In this document: piece by piece, positions 7,136 to 15,209 of the stretch
Numbering within the stretch: the stretch's first letter is position 1
Layout: every line of letters starts with the position of its first letter
From: an uncultured Magnetospirillum sp.
GTDB taxonomy: Bacteria; Pseudomonadota; Alphaproteobacteria; Rhodospirillales; Magnetospirillaceae
Direction of reading: 5' to 3'
DNA: 49,990 nt
NCBI RefSeq assembly: GCF_903853455.1
Contig: NZ_CAINTR010000109.1
Coordinates: forward strand, 1-49,990
Position numbers and translations under genes: made by a program
The notes under the pieces: generated by a model
Seen by the model: the letters and a program-made list of their open reading frames with translations, nothing else
Told to the model about the DNA's origin: nothing
Database searches by the model: none

Positions 7136-7665
7136 GCCCGCTTCAACAATCCATGCTGGATTCCGTCTTCGAGTTCGAAGGCGGCTTTTCCAATGACCCG
7201 AACGATCACGGCGGCGCCACCAACTGGGGGATCACCCATGCGGAGATCTCGCGCTTCCTCGGGCATGACGCCTCGATTGACGAGGTAAAGGCGTTCCCGA
7301 AGGCCGACGCCGAGACGATCTACCTGCGCAACTACCTGGCCGCGCCGAGGATCGACCAGCTCCCGGAAGCCCTCCAGCCAGTCATGTTCGACTGGGGCGT
7401 GAATGCCGGACCCGGCCGCCCCATCAAGACCCTGCAGGGCCTGCTCGGCCTGTCGCAGGACGGCGCGATTGGCCCGGCCACGATCCACGCATCGGCGGCC
7501 GCGTGTTCGACGCCGGCGGCGGCTACCGCTTTGGTGGTCCGCCTCTGCGACGCTCGGGTGGCCTTCTACAACCGCCTCGTCGCCAACGATGCCACGCAGG
7601 GCAAGTTCTTGAAGGGCTGGCTTCGCCGGGCCAATGCGTTCCGCCCCAAGACGGTGGAGGCGTAA
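7132..7665 (+). CDS. Phage endolysin, glycoside hydrolase 108 family
   Basis: 177 residues. The N-terminal domain has the family pattern EGGFSNDPNDHGG-TNWGIT with the predicted catalytic Glu16, followed by the helical DWGVNAGPGRPIKTLQ region and a C-terminal peptidoglycan-binding part (GLSQDGAIGPAT). It is a muramidase-type enzyme that cuts the glycan strand at lysis. No signal peptide is visible, so a holin or another export route is needed. Three minute membrane ORFs follow directly. Confidence 0.9.
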   Translation: MSPLQQSMLDSVFEFEGGFSNDPNDHGGATNWGITHAEISRFLGHDASIDEVKAFPKADAETIYLRNYLAAPRIDQLPEALQPVMFDWGVNAGPGRPIKTLQGLLGLSQDGAIGPATIHASAAACSTPAAATALVVRLCDARVAFYNRLVANDATQGKFLKGWLRRANAFRPKTVEA

Positions 7666-7773
7666 ATGGAACTCATCCTCCAGACCATCGGCTTCATCGT
7701 TTCGGTCCTTGCCGGATGCTTCGTAATCTGGCTGTCGCACAACTCCGACGGCGGAGGGCCTACCCATGCCTGA
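7666..7773 (+). CDS. Minute membrane protein 1 of the lysis group
   Basis: 35 residues, ATG directly after the endolysin TAA. One hydrophobic segment (LILQTIGFIVSVLAGCFVIWL) is followed by a polar tail. Size, one span and position suggest a holin or spanin-like component; no family assignment is possible. Confidence 0.55.
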   Translation: MELILQTIGFIVSVLAGCFVIWLSHNSDGGGPTHA

Positions 7774-7855
7774 GGCCTCCTTCGCCTTCTTCATCGTGAG
7801 CCTTGGCCCATGCGCCTTCCTGCTCCGTGCCGGATTCCGGGATCACCATCAATGA
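7766..7855 (+). CDS. Minute membrane protein 2 of the lysis group
   Basis: 29 residues, overlapping the gene before by eight bases and the next by four. One hydrophobic segment (ASFAFFIVSLGPCAFLL) precedes a basic tail. It could be a real peptide or a coupling ORF for the next gene. Confidence 0.4.
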   Translation: MPEASFAFFIVSLGPCAFLLRAGFRDHHQ

Positions 7856-7950
7856 TCGGGTTCCTGCTTTTGCTCGGCGCTTTCGTCGGGGCGTTCCTGA
7901 TCTACGTCCGCATCGTCTCTGGGTTCATCAACGAGGACCACGACAAATGA
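7852..7950 (+). CDS. Minute membrane protein 3 of the lysis group
   Basis: 32 residues with an N-terminal span (IGFLLLLGAFVGAFLIYV) and a charged tail ending in NEDHDK. ATGA overlaps at both ends. It is probably part of the lysis cassette; holin and anti-holin roles cannot be told apart. Confidence 0.5.
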   Translation: MIGFLLLLGAFVGAFLIYVRIVSGFINEDHDK

Positions 7951-8435
7951 ACGCCATCCCGCGCCACGACACCGACCTCGGCCCGGCCGCCGGCCTCCAG
8001 CATGGCGACGTCGCCCTGGAACAGATCGACACGTCGGCGCCGCGCCAGGTGCGCGCGCGGCGGATGGCACCGTTCGCCCTGGATGGATACCGCGTGCGCC
8101 GCCAGCTCGCCGGCGACGACCACGCCTTGAACGAGCGCCGTTGGGACGCCGGCAACCACCTGCGGAACGACGTGGAATCCTCGGGCCTATCCGCGCGCCT
8201 GTCGGCCCGCTATGCCGAGAGCGTGGGGTCGACGCACGGAACGCCGCAGGACCACATCAACAGCCTTCGGATGGACGCCTATGGCCGCCAGCGCGCCGCG
8301 ATGGATGCCGTTCCCGTCTTCTCGCGCAATGCCGTGTGGTCTGTCTGCATCGACGGCAAGCCGTGCGGTCCGTCGGCGATGGAGGCTCTACGCTCCGGGC
8401 TGGACGCGCTCGTGCGCTACTACGGACTGCGCTGA
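7947..8435 (+). CDS. Phage protein with a DUF6456-like C-terminal end
   Basis: 162 residues from the ATG that overlaps the previous stop. The C-terminal 60 residues (RMDAYGRQRAAMDAVP, then a helix ending LRSGLDALVRYYGLR) resemble DUF6456, a short helical domain found in alphaproteobacterial helix-turn-helix and phage proteins. The N-terminal half is unassigned and basic (RQVRARRMAPFALDGYRVRR). A regulatory or DNA-binding role is possible. It ends before a hairpin at 8492. Confidence 0.55.
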   Translation: MNAIPRHDTDLGPAAGLQHGDVALEQIDTSAPRQVRARRMAPFALDGYRVRRQLAGDDHALNERRWDAGNHLRNDVESSGLSARLSARYAESVGSTHGTPQDHINSLRMDAYGRQRAAMDAVPVFSRNAVWSVCIDGKPCGPSAMEALRSGLDALVRYYGLR

Positions 8436-8728
8436 TCTTTTTTACTGATGGCTCCGCGATCCTTCCGTCGTCTAGCCACTAATACAAGCAGAATCCCCCG
8501 TTGCGCCTGGCGCTCGGGGGATTGCTGTTCGCGCCGCGCCCATGAGTATGGGCCACATCTGCGGCGCGCGCTGAGCGATGGCGGCCTGCGGGCTCCAGGT
8601 CGTTCGCGCGGCCCGGCCCGATGGGGTCGGGCTTTGATTACGGGCTATGCCCGGCGCGTCCCCAGGCTACGGCGGGGGCGGGGTGGCGGCGGCCTCGGTC
8701 GTCGCTCCATCTATTCCAGGAGGCGGTC
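8436..8728. other. Non-coding interval with a hairpin
   Basis: About 290 bases without a supported gene. It contains CCACTAATACA at 8476 and a terminator-like hairpin at 8492-8523. The rest is G+C-rich, and I see nothing further in it. Confidence 0.5.
8492..8523 (+). terminator. Hairpin after the lysis block
   Basis: A perfect 9-base-pair stem AATCCCCCG/CGGGGGATT with a 14-base loop, without a clear T-run. CCACTAATACA lies just upstream, as it does at the hairpin at 28331. Confidence 0.6.
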
Positions 8729-8902
8729 ATGTGGGTGCTTCTGACCGTCATGATCCTGCAAGCCGACGCGCCACCGGTGGTGGCGACGTTGCGTCTTCCC
8801 GATGCGGAAGAGTGCACCGCAATGGGTGAGTTTGTCATTGATAGGATGCGTGAATTGAAACTTCATGGGCGCATCACATGCAAGGAAGAGCGAGAAAGCT
8901 AA
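8729..8902 (+). CDS. Small protein with hydrophobic N terminus
   Basis: 57 residues, ATG preceded by CCAGGAGGCGGTC. A hydrophobic start (MWVLLTVMIL) resembles a short signal peptide, followed by a mature part with two Cys (EECTAMGEF and ITCKEE). Not recognised. It lies alone between the lysis and terminase genes. Confidence 0.6.
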   Translation: MWVLLTVMILQADAPPVVATLRLPDAEECTAMGEFVIDRMRELKLHGRITCKEERES

Positions 8903-9037
8903 CGCTTTCAATGGTTTACGGGTCCCCCCTGACTGAAAAGCTTACACGGGTGCCAGAGGCGTCCGATCTTTTGAGCGTCGAGCCCAAAAATCCCGGAAAC
9001 CCCGAAACGCAAAAATCCTGAAAGCCGCAGGAATCCT

Positions 9038-9589
9038 ATGGCCGACGTTGTTTCACTGCCAGTTTCACAGAACGAGTTTGCGAAACTGATCGGGGTTTCC
9101 AAGGGGACGGTCTCCAAGTGGAAGGCGGCCGGGAAGTTAGTGATGGTTGGAGACCGGGTCGACGCCGACGCTTCACGCGCCCGGCTCGAAGGCCTGGGGG
9201 TGCTCGACCGACCGAAGGGCGATGATATCGACGCGAGGATTGACGCCGCGGCGGCCACTGGCCTCCGCGCCCTCATGGCTTCAGGCCAGCTCCTCGACAA
9301 GGCCGACGCCGAGACCGTCCGGGAAAACTTCGTCGCTCTCAAGCGGAAGTTGGAACTCGAAGTGGCGTCCGGGACGCTCGTCGAGGTGGATCCGCTCCGC
9401 CGGCAACTCTTCACGATGTGGCGCGCGCAACGCGACGCCTGGCAAACGTGGCCCGTCCGCGTTTCGGCAATCATGGCCGACGAACTTGGGATTGAGGAGG
9501 GGCGCCTTCTAGCAGCGCTGGAGCGCCATGTCCGACTTCAACTTTCCGAGCTTTCCGACCGACCTGGTTCGCTACGCGGATCCGATTGA
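9038..9589 (+). CDS. Terminase small subunit, Nu1-like
   Basis: 183 residues. An N-terminal winged helix-turn-helix (SQNEFAKLIGVSKGTVSKWK, about 10-30) is typical of the lambda Nu1 family and binds the packaging site. A helical middle and C-terminal part follows for assembly with the large subunit. It overlaps the large-subunit start by 62 bases. The position, directly before a GpA-type large subunit, supports the call. Confidence 0.85.
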   Translation: MADVVSLPVSQNEFAKLIGVSKGTVSKWKAAGKLVMVGDRVDADASRARLEGLGVLDRPKGDDIDARIDAAAATGLRALMASGQLLDKADAETVRENFVALKRKLELEVASGTLVEVDPLRRQLFTMWRAQRDAWQTWPVRVSAIMADELGIEEGRLLAALERHVRLQLSELSDRPGSLRGSD

Positions 9590-11444
9590 CGTTCTCTCCG
9601 AGGCGTTTTCCGAGGGAATCCGCCCCGATCCTCTGCTGACGGTTTCCGAATGGGCCGACGCGAATCGCGTCCTTTCGTCCAAGGAATCGGAGCCCGGCCG
9701 CTGGCGCACCGCGCGCGCCCCGTTCTTGCGCGAGATTATGGATTGCCTGTCGGTGTCGTCGTCGGTGTCGCGGATCGCCCTGATGAAGGGCGCGCAGCTT
9801 GGCGGCACGGAATGCGGATTGAACTTCGAGGGCTACGTCATCGACGCCGCCCCCGGAACCATCATGCACGTCGTTCCGACGCACGAGGATATCAAGAAGG
9901 TCACCCGCCGGCGCATCACGCCGATGATCGAGGAATGCCCGAGCCTGCGCAAGCGCGTGGCCTCTGGGGACAAGGGACGCACCGACGCCATCGGATATAT
10001 CGAGTTCCCCGGCGGCGAGTTGGTCGTTGTGAACTCCGGGTCCGGCGCCGCGCTCCGCTCCCTGCCGTGCCGCTTCCTATTCCTCGACGAGGTGGACGCC
10101 TATCCAACCGACGTCACGGACGAAGGCGACCCGGTATCTCTGGCCGTCCAGCGCGTTTCCGCGCAGGCCGCCAAGGGCCGGAGCAAGGTGTTCGCCATCT
10201 CGACCCCGACCATCAAGGGCCGGAGCCGGATCGAGGCGGACTACCTTAACGGCGATCAGCGCCAGTATTTCGTCCCGTGCCCCCATTGCGGGGAGTTCCA
10301 AGTCCTGAAATGGGCCGGAGTCCGGTGGGACGACGATGCACCGCAGAAGGCTTGGTATGAATGCGCGCACTGCAAGCAAGCGATCGGCGCGCACCACAAG
10401 ACGGAAATGCTCGACAAGGGCGAATGGAGACCCACCGCCAAGGCGGTCGATCCGAAGTTCCGATCCTACCACATTTCCAGCCTCTACATCCCGACCGGCC
10501 TGGGCCTGTCGTGGGGTGGGCTGGCGATGGAGTGGATCGCCTCGGAAGGGAACATCGAGGCTAGAAAGGCCTTCATCAATACCAAGCTCGCGGAAACGTG
10601 GGAAGAGCGGGGCGAGGCCCCGGAATGGCAACGCCTGTTCGACCGGCGCGAGGACTACCAGTTGGGAACGGCTCCGCTCGGCGTCCTTCTCGTCACCGCC
10701 GGCGTCGATGTGCAGAGGGCTCCGGCCCGCATCGAGTGCAGCGTTTGGGGGTGGGGCCGTGGCAAGGAGTCATGGCTTATCGACCACCAGGTGTTCGCCG
10801 GCGACCCGTTCCTCGACGACGTGTGGAAGCAGCTCGGCGATTACCTCGCCAAGCCGATCACGCACCAAGGCGGCGGGACCATCGGCGTCTCGCGCGTAGC
10901 CGTGGATACAGGCTTTGCGACACATGAGGCCTACGACTGGTGCCGCTCCAAGGGGGAATGGGCCATGGCCGTCGATGGACGGCACGGCGCAAGCCTCCCG
11001 ATCATCTCGTCCGCCAAGGCGGTCGATATCAACCGCAAGGGCAAGGCCGCGCGCGGATCCGTCCTGCTGTGGCCGGTCGGAACGTGGCGCTCCAAGTCCG
11101 AGTTCTATGGCTTGGTCCGGATCGAACGCGAGAACGACGACACCCCGCCGGGGTGGGTCCATCTCCCGAAAGTTGATTCCGAGTTCTGCCAGCAGCTCGT
11201 CGCCGAGCAGTTCATCACCTCGAAGAAGGGGAAGGGGCCGGTCAAGCAGCGATGGGAAAAAGTTAGGGACCGCAACGAGGCCCTCGACTGTCGGATTTAC
11301 GCCCGCGCCGCTCACGCGGCCCTGGGTGGGGACCGCTACACCGAAGCGCAATGGGACGAGCTGGAGCGATTCGTCGCTCGCAGGACCGACGTGCAAACGC
11401 AACAGCCGCGCCAAGGGCGCCGCTCCATTCCAGGTAGGTCCTGA
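9528..11444 (+). CDS. Terminase large subunit, GpA family
   Basis: 638 residues, the usual length for lambda gpA-like packaging motors. The ATPase part has the deviant Walker A KGAQLGGTE at 87-95 and Walker B FLFLDEVDAY near 183-190. A zinc-ribbon-like CPHCGEF/CAHCKQ stretch follows near 253-290. The C-terminal nuclease contains GVDVQ and later acidic residues. It translocates DNA into the prohead and cuts at cos. It is followed two bases later by the gpW homologue. Confidence 0.95.
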   Translation: MSDFNFPSFPTDLVRYADPIDVLSEAFSEGIRPDPLLTVSEWADANRVLSSKESEPGRWRTARAPFLREIMDCLSVSSSVSRIALMKGAQLGGTECGLNFEGYVIDAAPGTIMHVVPTHEDIKKVTRRRITPMIEECPSLRKRVASGDKGRTDAIGYIEFPGGELVVVNSGSGAALRSLPCRFLFLDEVDAYPTDVTDEGDPVSLAVQRVSAQAAKGRSKVFAISTPTIKGRSRIEADYLNGDQRQYFVPCPHCGEFQVLKWAGVRWDDDAPQKAWYECAHCKQAIGAHHKTEMLDKGEWRPTAKAVDPKFRSYHISSLYIPTGLGLSWGGLAMEWIASEGNIEARKAFINTKLAETWEERGEAPEWQRLFDRREDYQLGTAPLGVLLVTAGVDVQRAPARIECSVWGWGRGKESWLIDHQVFAGDPFLDDVWKQLGDYLAKPITHQGGGTIGVSRVAVDTGFATHEAYDWCRSKGEWAMAVDGRHGASLPIISSAKAVDINRKGKAARGSVLLWPVGTWRSKSEFYGLVRIERENDDTPPGWVHLPKVDSEFCQQLVAEQFITSKKGKGPVKQRWEKVRDRNEALDCRIYARAAHAALGGDRYTEAQWDELERFVARRTDVQTQQPRQGRRSIPGRS

Positions 11445-11446
11445 CC

Positions 11447-11665
11447 ATGGCGACGCTCACCGACCTTCAAGCCGAACTCGAGGCCCTGAAATACGCCAAG
11501 CGGTCGGGAATCCAAAGCGTCTCCCACAAGGGCCGCACGGTGACCTACCGATCCATGGATGAACTCGACCGCGCCATCTCCGCCACCGAGGCGGAGATCG
11601 CCAAGTTGTCGGGCGTCCCCATCGTCCGCACCGTCCGCGTCTATGCGTCTGGAAAGGGGCTGTAA
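11447..11665 (+). CDS. gpW-like head-tail joining protein
   Basis: 72 residues, the gpW size. The first helix (LTDLQAELEALKYA), a short hairpin (VSHKGRTVTYRS) and the second helix (MDELDRAISATEAEIAKL) follow the lambda gpW alpha-beta-beta-alpha plan. It plugs the portal after packaging. Its stop overlaps the portal ATG. Confidence 0.8.
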   Translation: MATLTDLQAELEALKYAKRSGIQSVSHKGRTVTYRSMDELDRAISATEAEIAKLSGVPIVRTVRVYASGKGL

Positions 11666-13176
11666 TGACCGACATGCTCCCCGACGGCGTCGACGCCGAA
11701 TCGCTCTTCTCGCCCTTCCGCAATCCCTCGGGACTGGAAGCCGGCGCCCATAGCCGCCGGATGGCGAAGTTCCTTCCGGGCCGTCTGCACATCAACACGC
11801 TGATGATGCAGGCCGGATCGACCATTGCGGCCCGCTGCGAATGGCTTGTCCGCAACAACTCCTATGCTTCCAATGCCTCGGTCGCCTGGGCCGCGCAGAC
11901 GGTGGGAACGGGTATCGCCCCTACCGTCCAGCACGCCGAGCCGGCGCTGAAGGAGGAGATCCAGCAGCTCTGGAACGACTGGGTGGCCGAGTCCGACGCC
12001 GATGGGCTGACGGATTTCTATGGACAGCAGCGCCGCGCCAGCAAGTCGATCTTCGATAGCGGCGAGGCTTTTTTCCGCATCCGCTACCGATTCGCCGAGG
12101 ATGGCCTCGCCGTCCCGATGCAGCTTGAAAGCATCCCATCGAGCCAGTGCCCTCTTTGGTATAACAACGTCCTGACGAACGGCCACATCGTCCGCCAGGG
12201 TGTCGAGTTCGACAAGATCCATCGGCGGGTCGCCTACTGGATGTTCCGCCGGAATCCGACGGATCGAACGGACATGATCGCCGACCCGAACCTCCTGGTC
12301 CGGATTCCGAGCGACCAGATCATCCACATCTTCGACCCCGTCGAGCCCAAACAGGTCCGTGGCGTTCCGAAGCTGGCCCCGGCCGTCGCCAAGTTGTTCC
12401 TGCTGGACGAGTATGACGACGCCGAGCTCGACCGCGCCAAGGTCCAGGCTCTGTTCGTCGGATTCATCAAGAAGCCGACGGCCGACAGCGCCGTTCCGCT
12501 CCCCATCGACCCGTCCTCGATTGATGACATGGGGAACGCCCTGCTGCCGATGGAGCCTGGTGGGCTTCAGGTGCTGTTGCCGGGTGAGGAAATCGACTTC
12601 GCGCAGCCGACCGGCGTCTCCGGCGCCTATGAGGCCTTCCAATATCGGAATCTGCTCGCCATCTCGGCTGCCCTCGGGATTCCCTACCAGGACCTGACGA
12701 ACGACCTTGTCCAGGCGAACTACGGCTCCATGCGGGCCGGAATCATCGCCTTCCGCAGGCGCGTCGAGCAGTTCCAAGACTCGGTCATCGTCCATCAACT
12801 TTGCCGCCGCGTCTGGTCCGCTTGGCTCGACCAGGCCGTCCTTACCGGCGCCCTGACGCTTCCTGGCTATTCTGCCAACCCTCGCCCCTATCGACGGGTC
12901 GAATGGATCCGGCCGCGCTGGGAGTGGGTGGACCCGCTGAAGGACCTTACGGCCGAGAAGTTGGCCGTCGATGCGGGCTTCAAGTCCCGCGGAGACGTCA
13001 TCACGGCGCTCGGCATGGACCCGGCTGAAACGGACGCGAGGATCGCGGCCGATGAGGAGCGCGAGACGCGCCTCGGAATCCGGATCGGGACCGTCAATCC
13101 GGTGCAAGCCGACCCCGCCACCGACCCGGCGGAAGCCGACCCACAACCCGCCAAGCGCCCCGGCGTCGCCCGGTAG
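11665..13176 (+). CDS. Portal protein, lambda gpB family
   Basis: 503 residues. Typical features are an RRMAKFLP start, a VRNNSYASNASVAW stretch, the clip/stem region with DEYDDAELDRAKVQALF, and the conserved end of the core (YGSMRAGIIAFRRRVEQFQD). The C-terminal tail is rich in Pro, Asp and Ala. It forms the dodecameric ring through which DNA passes. It sits between gpW and the protease-scaffold gene, as in lambda. Confidence 0.93.
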   Translation: MTDMLPDGVDAESLFSPFRNPSGLEAGAHSRRMAKFLPGRLHINTLMMQAGSTIAARCEWLVRNNSYASNASVAWAAQTVGTGIAPTVQHAEPALKEEIQQLWNDWVAESDADGLTDFYGQQRRASKSIFDSGEAFFRIRYRFAEDGLAVPMQLESIPSSQCPLWYNNVLTNGHIVRQGVEFDKIHRRVAYWMFRRNPTDRTDMIADPNLLVRIPSDQIIHIFDPVEPKQVRGVPKLAPAVAKLFLLDEYDDAELDRAKVQALFVGFIKKPTADSAVPLPIDPSSIDDMGNALLPMEPGGLQVLLPGEEIDFAQPTGVSGAYEAFQYRNLLAISAALGIPYQDLTNDLVQANYGSMRAGIIAFRRRVEQFQDSVIVHQLCRRVWSAWLDQAVLTGALTLPGYSANPRPYRRVEWIRPRWEWVDPLKDLTAEKLAVDAGFKSRGDVITALGMDPAETDARIAADEERETRLGIRIGTVNPVQADPATDPAEADPQPAKRPGVAR

Positions 13177-13185
13177 GAGTCAAGC

Positions 13186-14757
13186 ATGGACCTTTCGCAC
13201 CTTGCCTCCCGCCTGATCGGCGTCCCGCTGCTGATGGCGCGCCCGCGCCTCGACGCGATCATGTCCGTCCTCGGCCCCCGCCTTTCCGGCGGGGCCTTGG
13301 CGGACGTGTCCTTCGACGGCCTCGGAGAGGATGACACGGACGAGGCCCCGGCCACCGTTCCGAGCGTCTCCCTCATCCGCGTGTATGGATCGCTGGTCCG
13401 CAAGTCCTATGGCCTGAACGCCCTCTGCGGGCTGACGTCCTATGACTCCGTCAAGGCCGACATCAAGGCCGGACTGGATGACCCGAACATCAAGGCAATC
13501 GTGCTGGACATCGACAGCGGCGGCGGCGAAGCCGGAGGCTGCTTCGACCTGGCCGACTTCATCTACGCCGCGCGCCAGGTGAAGCCGATCATCGCCGTTT
13601 CGAACGAATCCGCCTTCTCGGCGGCCTACGCCATCGCCTCGTCTGCCTCGAAGATTTACGTCTCGCGCACCGGCGGCGTCGGCTCCGTCGGCGTCGTCGC
13701 CATGCATGTCGATCAGTCCAAGGCCGATGCGGCCGAGGGAGTGGCCTACCAATACATCTTCGCCGGCGACAAGAAAGTGGACGGAAATCCGCACGCGCCT
13801 CTCTCCGAGGGCGCCGCGTCCGACCTCCAATCCGAGATCGACCGGCTCTACGGGATCTTCTGCGAGACCGTCGCCCGCAACCGCGGCCTTTCGGTCGATG
13901 CGGTCGCCTCCACGCAGGCCGGCCTTTATTTCGGCCCGGCGGCCGTCTCCGCCGGTCTGGCGGACAGCGTCGGAACCCTGGAAGACGCGCTCGCCGAGCT
14001 GGCGGCGCAGCTCACCGCCCCGGTGGCGAATCCCACCGCCAGCAAGCAAGGAAAGAAGCTCATGGCAAGAAAGAAGGTCAAGCTGGAGGCTCCGGCCCCG
14101 GCCGCCGAGGACGCCGTCGTTGAGACTGCCCTCGTCGAGGACGTCGCCGCCGACGCCACGGAAATCAAGGTCGAGGACGCCTCGGACTTCGATTCCGGCG
14201 AGCAGGTCGTGCAGGTCGAGGACGAGCGCATTGCCGTCGCCTCGGTCGAAGGCAACACGCTGATCGTGGCCGAAGATGGCCGCGGGATCGACGACACCGC
14301 TGCGGCGGCCCATCCCGCCGGCTCTGGCGTCCAAGTGATCCCGGAAGGCGCCGCTGGCGCCGATATGGTCCCGACGCAGATGGAGACCCCGGCCCCCGCG
14401 ATCGCCGCCGAGATTGTCGCGGCCGCCGCCGCCGAGAACCTGGCCCCGTCCGATGCCGAGAAGTCCTACATCTCCGCCGTTGCCGAGCTGTGCCAGTTGG
14501 CCGGCGTGAGCAAGGCGGAGGCCTTTGCCTACATCGAGAAGGGCGCGAGCCTGGCCGATGTCCGCAAGTCGCTGCTCGCTACCCGCGCGGCGAAGTCCGA
14601 GGCCGTAAGCCTCGAATCCCATGCCCCTTCGTTCGACGAGCGCGGCGATCTGAATCGCTCGCTCGGCGCGGCGCCCTGGGGTGACGTCCTCGCAAAGGTC
14701 GAGGGCAATAAGCAGGGCGCTTGGGGCGACGTCGCCTCTCGCCTCAACCGGTCTTAA
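13186..14757 (+). CDS. Capsid protease of the S49 family fused to a scaffold
   Basis: 523 residues. The protease part covers about 60-285, with DIDSGGGEAGG, the nucleophile region SAFSAAYAIA (Ser145), GGVGSVGVVAMH and an AGDKK lysine. From about 293 a low-complexity Ala/Glu-rich scaffold follows. Inside it is a repeat-like segment (VEDASDFDSGEQVVQVEDER to HPAGSGVQVI) of a kind more often met in tail and surface proteins. The end is helical. The arrangement is that of lambda C with the nested Nu3. It matures the prohead. Confidence 0.92.
   Translation: MDLSHLASRLIGVPLLMARPRLDAIMSVLGPRLSGGALADVSFDGLGEDDTDEAPATVPSVSLIRVYGSLVRKSYGLNALCGLTSYDSVKADIKAGLDDPNIKAIVLDIDSGGGEAGGCFDLADFIYAARQVKPIIAVSNESAFSAAYAIASSASKIYVSRTGGVGSVGVVAMHVDQSKADAAEGVAYQYIFAGDKKVDGNPHAPLSEGAASDLQSEIDRLYGIFCETVARNRGLSVDAVASTQAGLYFGPAAVSAGLADSVGTLEDALAELAAQLTAPVANPTASKQGKKLMARKKVKLEAPAPAAEDAVVETALVEDVAADATEIKVEDASDFDSGEQVVQVEDERIAVASVEGNTLIVAEDGRGIDDTAAAAHPAGSGVQVIPEGAAGADMVPTQMETPAPAIAAEIVAAAAAENLAPSDAEKSYISAVAELCQLAGVSKAEAFAYIEKGASLADVRKSLLATRAAKSEAVSLESHAPSFDERGDLNRSLGAAPWGDVLAKVEGNKQGAWGDVASRLNRS
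14062..14757 (+). CDS. Predicted nested scaffold protein (Nu3-like internal start)
   Basis: An in-frame ATG at 14062, after the purine-rich AAGGAAAGAAG, begins a 231-residue product with the basic start MARKKVK, exactly where the protease domain ends. In lambda the scaffold Nu3 is made in the same way from within gene C. The internal start is inferred from the ribosome site and domain border. Confidence 0.6.
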   Translation: MARKKVKLEAPAPAAEDAVVETALVEDVAADATEIKVEDASDFDSGEQVVQVEDERIAVASVEGNTLIVAEDGRGIDDTAAAAHPAGSGVQVIPEGAAGADMVPTQMETPAPAIAAEIVAAAAAENLAPSDAEKSYISAVAELCQLAGVSKAEAFAYIEKGASLADVRKSLLATRAAKSEAVSLESHAPSFDERGDLNRSLGAAPWGDVLAKVEGNKQGAWGDVASRLNRS

Positions 14758-14769
14758 GGAGACTAACCA

Positions 14770-15138
14770 ATGACCACTTTCCTCGAAGGCCGGCACACCG
14801 GCGAGTTCCTCATCATGAAGGAAGAGGACGACTATTCCGTTGAGACCGTGACGGTCGCTTCGGGCGCCGGCAAGCTCTCGGCCGGAACCGTTCTCGGCGT
14901 CGTGACGGCGTCTGGCAAGTATGCCGTCTACGCCAATGGCGCGTCCGATGGCACGCAGGCCGCCAAGGCCGTTCTGTATGACAACGTCGACGCCACGTCC
15001 GCGGACGTGTCGGCCGTCGTGGTCGTTCGCCTCGCCGAGGTCAATGCCGCCGAGCTGGTGTGGGACGCTTCCAACAGCGGATCCGACATCACCGCCGGCC
15101 TCGCCGACCTGAAGGCCCTGGGCATCGTCGCCCGCTAA
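14770..15138 (+). CDS. Head decoration protein, lambda gpD family
   Basis: 122 residues. The family pattern is clear: MTTFLEGRHTGEFLI at the start, then GTVLGVVTASGKY, an AKAVLYDNVDA strand and a conserved VRLAEVNAAEL. Trimers bind the expanded capsid surface and stabilise it. It is placed between scaffold and major capsid protein as in lambda. Confidence 0.93.
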   Translation: MTTFLEGRHTGEFLIMKEEDDYSVETVTVASGAGKLSAGTVLGVVTASGKYAVYANGASDGTQAAKAVLYDNVDATSADVSAVVVVRLAEVNAAELVWDASNSGSDITAGLADLKALGIVAR

Positions 15139-15153
15139 CAGTCCATGGTTTGC

Positions 15154-15179
15154 CCTGCGTGAGTGACAGCTCACGCAGG
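15154..15179 (+). other. Hairpin between decoration and major capsid genes
   Basis: A perfect 10-base-pair stem CCTGCGTGAG/CTCACGCAGG has loop TGACAG and no T-run. It could stabilise the 5' end of the capsid message or attenuate it to set the ratio of the two proteins. Confidence 0.7.
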
Positions 15180-15209
15180 CTCCATAGCATCAATCAAGGA
15201 GCATTACCC

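Noticed and set aside
13180-15174. 664-codon open frame on the - strand across the protease-scaffold and decoration genes
   Set aside because: Antisense shadow of three structural genes; no domain, and it spans three gene borders of the opposite strand.
15060-15209. Upstream extension of the major capsid protein
   Set aside because: The frame is open but runs through the decoration gene and a hairpin; the ATG at 15210 has a good ribosome site and starts the family sequence.
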